Shown here: positions 1 to 5,598 of the stretch, one piece after another
How the letters are laid out: each line of letters begins with the position of its first letter
Position numbering within the stretch: the stretch's first letter is position 1
From: Candidatus Sodaliphilus limicaballi
Lineage (GTDB): Bacteria; Bacteroidota; Bacteroidia; Bacteroidales; Muribaculaceae
Assembly (NCBI GenBank): GCA_018065815.1
Contig: JAGHSP010000300.1
Span: 1 to 7,281 of the forward strand
DNA length: 7,281 nt
Direction of reading: 5' to 3'
Made by a program: the position numbers and the translations under genes
The notes under the pieces: model-generated
What the model was told of the DNA's origin: nothing
Database searches by the model: none
The model's input: only the letters and a program-made list of their open reading frames with translations

Positions 1-57
1 CAGTGAGATCCGCGCGGGGAGTTCCATTGCTGAATAGTTACTAGGTTGCCTCGGTTA
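1..57. repeat. Short dispersed repeat, copy 1 (two conserved boxes)
   Basis: Two boxes here recur beside the transposase element at 5711-5753. Box 1 at 1-19 is CAGTGAGATCCGCGCGGGG and matches CAGATGAAATCCGCGCGGGG at 5711-5730, with one base inserted and one substitution. Box 2 at 47-57 is TGCCTCGGTTA and matches TGTCTCGGTTA at 5743-5753. Both boxes keep the same order and orientation, but the gap between them is 27 bases here and 12 bases there. The core CCGCGCGG is a perfect palindrome. Function is unknown; it could be a REP-like element or a conserved binding site. The copy may begin before the window edge. Confidence 0.5.
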
Positions 58-80
58 TGAAAAAAAATACAAAAAAATTT

Positions 81-96
81 ATGCAATCGCTTGCAT
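81..96. promoter_or_regulatory. Palindrome overlapping the -33 element (possible operator)
   Basis: ATGCAA and TTGCAT form a perfect 6-base inverted repeat around a TCGC centre. The right half contains the TTG of the -33 box of the promoter at 91-121. A dimeric regulator bound here would compete with the sigma factor. No regulator can be named, and AT-rich DNA produces short palindromes by chance. Confidence 0.35.
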
Positions 97-121
97 AATT
101 AAAAAAAAGGACTTAACTTTG
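91..121 (+). promoter_or_regulatory. Bacteroidota-type promoter P1 (small RNA)
   Basis: TTG at 91-93 and TAACTTTG at 114-121 are 20 bases apart. They match the -33 TTG and -7 TAnnTTTG consensus of the primary sigma factor of Bacteroides and relatives. Transcription would start near 126-130. Only about 80 bases separate this start from a strong terminator, so the promoter appears to serve a short RNA, not the downstream gene. Confidence 0.65.
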
Positions 122-127
122 CATCAT

Positions 128-212
128 AAACCTAAACAATCTTTTTTACCTTAGAATTGTACTATTGAGCCTAAGAAGGAATATCTGACGAAGATATTCC
201 TTCTTATTTTTT
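128..212 (+). ncRNA. Candidate small RNA of about 80-85 nt
   Basis: The interval is bounded by a good promoter (91-121) and an intrinsic terminator (172-212). It contains no ATG, so a small protein is unlikely. A separate promoter for the next gene lies downstream at 224-254, which argues that this is its own transcription unit and not a leader. The 5' half is AU-rich with little obvious structure and could be a pairing region. A short CTTAG (150-154) can pair with CTAAG (171-175) and would compete with the foot of the terminator stem. It does not look like a known RNA family to me. The start is inferred from promoter spacing only. Confidence 0.5.
172..212 (+). terminator. Intrinsic (Rho-independent) terminator
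   Basis: A perfect 14-base-pair stem (172-185 with 193-206) closes a 7-base loop, TGACGAA, and is followed at once by six T residues (207-212). The stem is only moderately GC-rich but long and without mismatches. There is no T tract on the opposite side, so it works for plus-strand transcription only. Confidence 0.85.
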
Positions 213-223
213 GTGTGATAGAG

Positions 224-254
224 TTGCTATTATTGCAATAATTCACTACCTTTG
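224..254 (+). promoter_or_regulatory. Bacteroidota-type promoter P2 (operon promoter)
   Basis: TTG at 224-226 and TACCTTTG at 247-254 are again separated by exactly 20 bases, with the same TTTGCAT around the -7 box as in P1. The predicted start is near 259-263, giving a leader of about 70 bases before the ATG at 330. It is the only consensus-like promoter I see ahead of the plus-strand gene run and is the likely promoter for the whole operon. Confidence 0.7.
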
Positions 255-274
255 CATTTAATACAGCAATTAGG

Positions 275-312
275 TCAAGTCCTCGATTATCTGTTATAAT
301 CTCTGGGCTTGA
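275..312 (+). promoter_or_regulatory. Structured 5' leader with two alternative pairings
   Basis: In the RNA, TCAAGTCC (275-282) pairs with GGGCTTGA (305-312), with one G-U pair. Inside it GATTAT (285-290) pairs with ATAATC (296-301) around the 5-base loop CTGTT. The hairpin ends 17 bases before the ATG at 330. GATTATC (285-291) can instead pair with GATAATC (311-317), which would break the outer stem, so two exclusive folds exist. There is no U tract, so this is not a terminator. It could tune translation or mRNA stability. No known riboswitch class is recognised. Confidence 0.45.
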
Positions 313-329
313 TAATCAACAATAACACT

Positions 330-1016
330 ATGAACAGATTTCATTCAACACTCGCAGCACTGTGCCTCGCAGTGGCAACATTGATATGCTGCACATCGGC
401 AACTCCCGTCAAGGGAAAACATCACAAGAAAACCAATAAGACTATGACTGCCAGCAAATCAAAGGCGACTTCCGAGACCATCAAGTCATTCCGTTATGAA
501 CTGTATAAGGACGGCGTGAGCGAGGTTTATTTCTTCTCCTATGACAGCCAGTATAGTCACGGCTCGTTCTACACCCGCGACATGGGCAGCAGCACGGGTT
601 GGAACTACACTGTGGATTCGGCACCCGTCGCTCCTCTCTCGGAGTTGGCAGCCGAGCTCAATGTCAATGATTATCCCGACGGCGACCTGGACAAAGAAGA
701 CACCAGCCGCGACCGATGGATTATCCAAGTGGAATATGCCTCGGGGAAGGAGAAGACCATCATGACCTATACCGACGACCGCACTGCTAGCAACGACAAA
801 GTGGTGCGCGACAAGGCCGAGGCCGTGTTCAAGGCGATTAAATACCAGGACAAGAACGGCAAGATGATGGGCGAATACTCAAAGCTGACCTACTCTGGCG
901 GCAAGCTCGTGAAGGAAATCAACTACACCGAGGACGGCATCGTGCATGGCGGCCGTGACTACTCACGCCCCGAGCCCAATGACCTTGAGTATGCACTCCC
1001 GCCCAAGACCTATTAA
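330..1016 (+). CDS. Secreted protein of unknown function, first gene of the operon
   Basis: I do not recognise this 228-residue protein. The N-terminus has a signal peptide: a short start with Arg3, a hydrophobic stretch from about Leu8 to Cys21, and a likely cleavage after TSA (residue 24). A very basic linker (KGKHHKKTNK, 28-37) follows, then a soluble part rich in Tyr, Asp and Lys. Two cysteines (20-21) end the hydrophobic stretch but do not form a good lipobox, so a periplasmic or secreted protein is more likely than a lipoprotein. The ATG at 330 is preferred to an in-frame TTG at 309: the TTG lies inside the leader hairpin and would add polar residues before the signal peptide. The stop is 15 bases before the amidase start, so co-expression with cell-wall turnover is likely, which suggests, without proving, an envelope role. 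Confidence 0.75.
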   Translation: MNRFHSTLAALCLAVATLICCTSATPVKGKHHKKTNKTMTASKSKATSETIKSFRYELYKDGVSEVYFFSYDSQYSHGSFYTRDMGSSTGWNYTVDSAPVAPLSELAAELNVNDYPDGDLDKEDTSRDRWIIQVEYASGKEKTIMTYTDDRTASNDKVVRDKAEAVFKAIKYQDKNGKMMGEYSKLTYSGGKLVKEINYTEDGIVHGGRDYSRPEPNDLEYALPPKTY

Positions 1017-1031
1017 GCAAGTGTACAAGAC

Positions 1032-2159
1032 ATGAAACTGACAGCAACACTACTCATTGCACTCGCCGCAGCAGGCAGTATGGCTGCCGGAGGGCTCAAA
1101 GGCAAGGTAATATATGTCAACCCCGGCCACGGCGGATGGACCGCCAACGACCGCCCCATCGCCACCATCAACCACGAGGTGATGGACACCCTCGGTTTCT
1201 TTGAGACTAAGACCAACCTGTGGAAAGGCCAGGAACTGCGTGCACGCCTGGAGAAAGCCGGCGCGCGAGTGGTGATGTCGCGCACCCGCAACGGATATGT
1301 GACCGCAGGGCAGAAGAACGCGACAGCCCTCGACCGTCCCGAGACGTGGAGCGACGAGAACGGAGCGCAGCAAATCACCACGCTGCAAACCATAGCAATG
1401 AATGTTGACTCTATCAATCCCGACTATTTCATCTCCATCCACAGCAATGCCACCGGCGGCGACGACGGCAAGTTGTGCAACTACCTCACGCTCGTGTATC
1501 GCGGCGAGACGGGCAACGACTATGCCAAGGGTAGCATCGAGCGTGCCCAGCAGGCCTACCCCATCGTGTGGGACAACCCGCTCACCGTGTGGACTAGCTC
1601 GAGCCCCGAGAACCCTTTCATCACCGGCGACCTCACGTGGATGGGAGCGACACCTCCGGGCGATGCCAACGCCCTGGGTTATAAAGGTTACCTGGGCGTG
1701 CTCAAGCACCGTGTGCCCAGCTTCCTCGCCGAGGGCTCGTTTCACAGCTACCAGCCCGAGCGCCAGCGTCTGCTCAACCGCGACTACTGCCGTTATGAGG
1801 CCTTGCGCTACTACCGCGCCATCAATGCGTGGTTTGGCGGAAAACCCGACAAGGCGGGGCACATCGTGGGCGACGTGCGCAGCGCCAGCGAGAAGTTTGA
1901 GCATCAGCTCTACCACGGGGTGAAAGGAAGCGATGACGAGCTGCGTCCCGTCAACGGCGCCATGGTTTACCTGAACGACAGTCGCGGCGTGAGAGTGCGC
2001 GCCTATCGCACCGATGGCGAGTACAACGGTTTCTTCAGTTTCTTCGACCTCAAGCCGGGCAACTACACCATCACGGTAGAGAAGCAAGGATATGCCCCCG
2101 TGCAGATGGGTGTCCAGGTCAAGGCCGACAAGGTATCATGCGTGAAACCCCGACTCTAA
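1032..2159 (+). CDS. N-acetylmuramoyl-L-alanine amidase (Amidase_3) with C-terminal regulatory-like domain
   Basis: This 375-residue protein is a zinc amidase that would cut the bond between N-acetylmuramic acid and the stem peptide of peptidoglycan in the periplasm. A signal peptide covers about residues 1-19. The Amidase_3 domain follows with all expected residues: His33 in NPGHGG, Glu58 in FFETKTNL and His137 in FISIHSN as zinc ligands, and Glu234 in FLAEGSF as the catalytic glutamate. The stretch between His137 and Glu234 is long (about 95 residues) and rich in Trp, Pro and Gly, which suggests an inserted loop that could cover or gate the active site. Residues from about 276 to the end (GHIVGDV at the start, then LKPGNYTITVEKQGY) match the beta-sandwich of carboxypeptidase-regulatory-like domains, common in Bacteroidota envelope proteins. 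The gene lies between a secreted unknown and ispD, in the same direction with short gaps. Confidence 0.9.
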   Translation: MKLTATLLIALAAAGSMAAGGLKGKVIYVNPGHGGWTANDRPIATINHEVMDTLGFFETKTNLWKGQELRARLEKAGARVVMSRTRNGYVTAGQKNATALDRPETWSDENGAQQITTLQTIAMNVDSINPDYFISIHSNATGGDDGKLCNYLTLVYRGETGNDYAKGSIERAQQAYPIVWDNPLTVWTSSSPENPFITGDLTWMGATPPGDANALGYKGYLGVLKHRVPSFLAEGSFHSYQPERQRLLNRDYCRYEALRYYRAINAWFGGKPDKAGHIVGDVRSASEKFEHQLYHGVKGSDDELRPVNGAMVYLNDSRGVRVRAYRTDGEYNGFFSFFDLKPGNYTITVEKQGYAPVQMGVQVKADKVSCVKPRL

Positions 2160-2160
2160 A

Positions 2161-2181
2161 CTTTAATCTTTAATCTTTAAT
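2161..2181 (+). repeat. Three tandem copies of CTTTAAT before ispD
   Basis: The 27-base gap between the amidase stop and the ispD ATG is mostly three perfect 7-base repeats. Seven-base units could expand or contract by slippage and so change the spacing ahead of the ispD start. The tract is AT-rich and unstructured, as is common for ribosome access in Bacteroidota, where Shine-Dalgarno sites are rare. Confidence 0.8.
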
Positions 2182-2186
2182 CACTC

Positions 2187-2858
2187 ATGACAAAATATGC
2201 AATCATAGTGGCAGGCGGAAGCGGCTCACGCTTCGGTGGCGAGGTGCCCAAGCAGTTTCAGCTGCTGTGCGGCCGCCCCGTGCTCATGCACACCATCGAC
2301 AAGTTTGCCGCTGCCGGAGCAACTATCACACTGGTGCTGCCCCAGGCCCACCATGGCCTGTGGAGCGACCTGTGCACCGAATACCGTTTCGTCACGCCAC
2401 ACGCAGTGGCCACAGGCGGGGCGTCAAGATTTGAAAGCGTGCGCAACGGCCTTGCCACGCTATCGCTACGCGAGGGCGACGCTGTGGCCGTGCACGACGG
2501 CGTGCGCCCGCTGGTGAGCACAGCACTCATCGAGAACACTTACGACACCGCGCTCGCATGCGGCAGCGCTATCCCAGCCATCATGCCCAGCGACAGCATA
2601 CGCATGGTTGACCCCGACGGCAACTCTCACCAGCTGCTGCGCAGCGACCTGCGTGCTGTGCAGACGCCGCAGACATTCGAGGCATCGCTGCTCACGGGTG
2701 CCTACGACGTGGACTTCTCACCGCTGTTCACCGACGATGCCTCGGTCGTAGAAGCGGCAGGCCACAAAGTGACCTTAATCGAAGGACAGCCATCAAACAT
2801 CAAGATAACACATCCCGTTGACCTTATAGTAGCCGAAAGGCTCATGAACGATGAATAA
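2187..2858 (+). CDS. ispD: 2-C-methyl-D-erythritol 4-phosphate cytidylyltransferase (IspD)
   Basis: IspD joins CTP and 2-C-methyl-D-erythritol 4-phosphate to make CDP-methylerythritol plus pyrophosphate, the third step of the non-mevalonate isoprenoid pathway, in the cytoplasm. The 223-residue length is normal for the family. The nucleotide-binding start AGGSGSRFGGEVPKQF carries Arg15 and Lys22, equivalent to the catalytic Arg and Lys of the E. coli enzyme. VHDGVRP (102-108) supplies Asp104 and Arg107, and SNIKITHP carries Lys206 near the C-terminus. QTPQTF (159-164) and FTDDASVVE (181-189) are further family signatures. No IspF domain is fused. Its stop codon lies inside the start of recG (8-base overlap), so the two are probably translationally coupled. 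Confidence 0.95.
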   Translation: MTKYAIIVAGGSGSRFGGEVPKQFQLLCGRPVLMHTIDKFAAAGATITLVLPQAHHGLWSDLCTEYRFVTPHAVATGGASRFESVRNGLATLSLREGDAVAVHDGVRPLVSTALIENTYDTALACGSAIPAIMPSDSIRMVDPDGNSHQLLRSDLRAVQTPQTFEASLLTGAYDVDFSPLFTDDASVVEAAGHKVTLIEGQPSNIKITHPVDLIVAERLMNDE

Positions 2859-4950
2859 TGACCTGAAGCGAATGGATCTGCAGTATCTCACTGGCGTGGG
2901 ACCGAAACGCGCCGAGATGCTAGCCAAGGAACTTGACTTGCACACGTTCCACGACCTGCTGCACTACTACCCATTCCGTTACATTGACCGCAGCAAGGTG
3001 CACCGCATCAGCGAGATCGACGGCGAGATGCCCTATATCCAGCTGCGTGGGCGTTTCATCACCTTCACCCAGGCAGGCGAGGGAGCACGCAAGCGGTTGC
3101 AAGCGCTGTTCACCGACGGCACCGGCACCATTGAGTGCGTGTGGTTCAACCGCGTGAAATCCATTCGCGAGAGCCTCAAGACGGGTGTGGAATACCTCAT
3201 CTTCGGCAAGCCAGCGCCATTTGGCCACCACTACAGCATTGCCCATCCCGAGGTGGACGTGTTCAAGCCCGAGACAGCCCCGCAAGGACTCATGGGCGTG
3301 TATAACCTCACCGACAAGTTGCGCAACCGCCAGGTATCGAGCCGCGTGTTGCAGAAGATAGTAAAGAACCTGCTCAACACTCCTGCCGTGCAACGCATAG
3401 GCGAGACCCTGCCGCAGTCCATCATAGCATCACGACGACTCATGCCCCTCAACGAGGCACTCATCAACATACACCTGCCGGGCAGCATACAAGCAATGCA
3501 GCGCGCGCAGCTGCGTCTCAAATATGAGGAATTGTTCTACCTTGAACTCAACATCCTGCGCTACATCAAGGGAAGCAGCGAGAAACGAGCGGGATTTGTG
3601 TTCTCTCGCGTGGGCGAGAATTTCCACAGTTTCTACAACCACGTGCTCGAGTTCCCCCTCACCGACGCCCAGAAGCGCGTCATCCGCGAGATACGCCAGG
3701 ACATGGGATCGGGCAAGCAGATGAACCGTCTGCTGCAAGGCGACGTGGGCAGCGGCAAGACCATCGTGGCACTGATGACCATGCTCATAGCCATCGACAA
3801 CGGTTTCCAGGCATGCATCATGGCACCCACCGAGATTCTTGCCACACAACACTTCGAGACCATCAACGCCCTTGCATCGCGCATCGGGCTCAACGTGGCA
3901 TTGCTCACGGGCAGCACGCGCAAGCGCGAGCGCGACACGATACACCAGCAGCTGCTCTCGGGCGAGCTCAACATCCTTGTGGGCACACACGCCCTGATTG
4001 AGGACACCGTCCAGTTCCGCAACCTGGGCATGGCGGTCATCGACGAGCAGCATCGCTTCGGCGTGGCCCAGCGCGCCAAGTTGTGGAAGAAGAACACTAC
4101 CCCGCCCCACGTGCTGGTGATGACAGCAACTCCCATTCCTCGCACGCTGGCAATGACCGTGTATGGCGACCTTGATGTATCGGTAATCGACCAACTTCCT
4201 CCCGGACGCAAGCCAGTGACCACCATCATGCGTTATGACAAAGACCGCGAGTGGATGTATCACTTCGTGGGTCAAGAGCTGCGCAAGGGACGCCAAGCCT
4301 ATATCGTGTATCCTCTCATTGAGGAGAACGAGAAACTCGACCTGCTGGCACTCGAAGAAGGTTATGAGCTCATTAAGGAGACATTCCCCCACTACAATGT
4401 GGCCTACGTGCATGGCCGCATGAAGCCAGCCGAAAAGGATCACCAGATGGAACTCTTTGCTAGCCACAAGTCGCACATCCTCGTTGCCACCACGGTAATC
4501 GAGGTGGGCGTCAACGTGCCTAACGCGAGCATCATGGTGATAGAGAACGCCGAGCGATTCGGCCTGTCGCAGTTGCATCAGTTGCGCGGACGTGTGGGCC
4601 GCGGAGCCGACCAGTCGTTCTGTGTGTTGATGACCAAGTACGAGCTGAGCCGCGAAACACGTCACCGCCTTGAGGTAATGACATCGACCAACGACGGATT
4701 TGTCGTGGCCGAGGAAGACATGAAACTGCGCGGCCCTGGCGACATGGAGGGAACCCAGCAGAGCGGCATCGCATTCAACCTCAAGGTTGCAAACCTTGCC
4801 CAAGACGGTCAGATACTCCAGATGGCTCGTGACGATGCCGAGGACGTGCTGCGCAACGACCCCACCCTATCCTCCCCAGAGGGACAACTCATGGACCGAC
4901 AAATCCATGAACTGTTCAACAAACAGGTTAACTGGTCGCAGATAAGCTGA
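2851..4950 (+). CDS. recG: ATP-dependent DNA helicase RecG
   Basis: RecG is a monomeric superfamily 2 helicase that reverses stalled replication forks and processes branched DNA such as Holliday junctions and R-loops. The 699-residue length is normal. Visible parts in order: a helix-hairpin-helix-like GVGPKRAE (15-22); the wedge/OB region from about 60 to 135, which recognises the junction; Walker A GDVGSGKT (297-304); the DEQH box (398-401); TATP (425-428); a second helicase lobe with VATTVIEVGVNVPNAS and the QLRGRVGRG motif VI (577-585); and the RGPGDMEGTQQSG signature (627-639), typical of RecG C-termini. I see no missing key residue. The ATG at 2851 overlaps the ispD stop. No intrinsic terminator follows; the next 89 bases (4951-5039) hold nothing I can assign, after which the hairpins of the transposase element begin and might limit read-through. 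Confidence 0.97.
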   Translation: MNNDLKRMDLQYLTGVGPKRAEMLAKELDLHTFHDLLHYYPFRYIDRSKVHRISEIDGEMPYIQLRGRFITFTQAGEGARKRLQALFTDGTGTIECVWFNRVKSIRESLKTGVEYLIFGKPAPFGHHYSIAHPEVDVFKPETAPQGLMGVYNLTDKLRNRQVSSRVLQKIVKNLLNTPAVQRIGETLPQSIIASRRLMPLNEALINIHLPGSIQAMQRAQLRLKYEELFYLELNILRYIKGSSEKRAGFVFSRVGENFHSFYNHVLEFPLTDAQKRVIREIRQDMGSGKQMNRLLQGDVGSGKTIVALMTMLIAIDNGFQACIMAPTEILATQHFETINALASRIGLNVALLTGSTRKRERDTIHQQLLSGELNILVGTHALIEDTVQFRNLGMAVIDEQHRFGVAQRAKLWKKNTTPPHVLVMTATPIPRTLAMTVYGDLDVSVIDQLPPGRKPVTTIMRYDKDREWMYHFVGQELRKGRQAYIVYPLIEENEKLDLLALEEGYELIKETFPHYNVAYVHGRMKPAEKDHQMELFASHKSHILVATTVIEVGVNVPNASIMVIENAERFGLSQLHQLRGRVGRGADQSFCVLMTKYELSRETRHRLEVMTSTNDGFVVAEEDMKLRGPGDMEGTQQSGIAFNLKVANLAQDGQILQMARDDAEDVLRNDPTLSSPEGQLMDRQIHELFNKQVNWSQIS

Positions 4951-5039
4951 CAAAACGAGTTTCATACAACAATCATAGGTGTTCACACAACTGACAGCTT
5001 CTTTATATTAGAGTCCAATAATTAGGTGTGCGGTAATCC

Positions 5040-5129
5040 CAGACCTCAACGAGGTCGATACTTGAGTTAACCGCGGGTCGAAGACCTGCGGATTTACAGA
5101 CTGACCAGCAGCGTCCCCAACGGGGTCGC
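5040..5129. repeat. Left inverted arm with three hairpins
   Basis: Hairpin 1 (5042-5056) is GACCTC-AAC-GAGGTC, a perfect stem. Hairpin 2 (5071-5091) is CCGCGGGTC-GAA-GACCTGCGG, with one G-T pair. Hairpin 3 (5111-5129) is GCGTCCCC-AAC-GGGGTCGC, with one T-T mismatch. The arm lies just downstream of the transposase stop codon and between two convergent genes, recG and the transposase. Confidence 0.85.
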
Positions 5130-5147
5130 ACTTTGTCAGTCTGTAAA
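5093..5147. other. 13-bp stem around hairpin 3 that includes the transposase stop codon
   Basis: TTTACAGACTGAC (5093-5105) and GTCAGTCTGTAAA (5135-5147) are perfect inverse complements and enclose hairpin 3, so the DNA or RNA can form a long two-tier stem. The right half contains the transposase stop codon (complement of 5136-5138) and its last three codons. The right arm lacks an equivalent stem, so this is specific to the 3' side of the gene. It may act as a 3' mRNA end or a block to recG read-through, although no T tract follows on either strand. Confidence 0.6.
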
Positions 5148-5585
5148 CATCCACCTATCTGTATCTATACCGAACTCCTTCATGAGAGCCTCATACTCGG
5201 CTCTAAATGTGATTACTTTGTGATGTTCTTTCTGGATTGCAATATAATTCTTTACCATATCCTTTTCCCGCAGACTATACGTCAAAGCGCAATATGTCTT
5301 ACCCCATCCTTCAAAAGCAGGAAATTCAGTTTTATGTTGTTTCAACCAAGAATTAGTGCTTATCTTTAGTTCTCGCACAAAATCTGAAATTGCGATAGAG
5401 GGATGTACTTCTACCAAAATATGTATATGGTCAGGCATGCCATTAATGCGATGTAAAAAACACTTCTTTTCCTTGCAAAAACCCCAAATATAGGCATAAA
5501 GCATTTTCTCGTGTTCCTCGAGGAATACGGGCCTAGAGTTCTTAGGGCGTATAACTATATGATACAATAAGTATGTATAAGCCAT
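5136..5585 (-). CDS. REP-associated (RAYT-like) Y1 transposase, IS200/IS605 superfamily
   Basis: This 149-residue protein is an HUH single-strand DNA nuclease of the TnpA/RAYT type, which cuts hairpin-marked single-stranded DNA and forms a 5'-phosphotyrosine link. The HUH metal site is His53-Ile-His55 in GMPDHIHILVEV. The catalytic tyrosine is Tyr114 in VKNYIAIQKEHHK, with Gln118 one helical turn later as in TnpA enzymes. The N-terminal YHIVIRPKNSRPVF strand is also typical. Length matches single-domain family members and the frame is intact, so the enzyme may be active. The gene is AT-rich compared with recG, which suggests a different origin. No TAnnTTTG promoter is visible upstream, where hairpin 3 of the right arm ends 13 bases before the ATG. 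That hairpin may shield the start from read-through transcription, a common control in this superfamily. Confidence 0.92.
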   Translation of the reverse strand: MAYTYLLYHIVIRPKNSRPVFLEEHEKMLYAYIWGFCKEKKCFLHRINGMPDHIHILVEVHPSIAISDFVRELKISTNSWLKQHKTEFPAFEGWGKTYCALTYSLREKDMVKNYIAIQKEHHKVITFRAEYEALMKEFGIDTDRWMFTD

Positions 5586-5598
5586 GTGTTTAGTTAGT

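Noticed and set aside
1..27. A minus-strand ATG at 27 running off the left edge
   Set aside because: Only nine codons are visible and they coincide with the dispersed repeat; there is no support for a gene.
309..329. An in-frame TTG start that would lengthen the first protein by seven residues
   Set aside because: The TTG lies in the 3' arm of the leader hairpin, and the extension would put polar residues before a clean signal peptide. ATG at 330 gives the better N-terminus.
390..395. Possible lipoprotein box at the two cysteines ending the signal sequence of the first gene
   Set aside because: The residues before the cysteines (ATLIC) do not fit the usual Leu-Ala/Ser-Gly/Ala-Cys pattern, and TSA a few residues later offers a normal cleavage site.
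1050..2087. Long open frame on the minus strand opposite the amidase
   Set aside because: It mirrors the codon bias of a well-supported gene, has no recognisable motif, and its composition follows from the sense gene.
3430..4803. Long open frame on the minus strand opposite recG
   Set aside because: It lies entirely within recG, which has every helicase motif intact. The translation is rich in His, Leu and Val without domain features, as expected for an antisense shadow.
5040..5146. A CRISPR array, suggested by repeated short palindromes
   Set aside because: The three palindromes differ in sequence, the spacers are of unequal length, and no cas gene is present. The inverted copy across the transposase explains them better.
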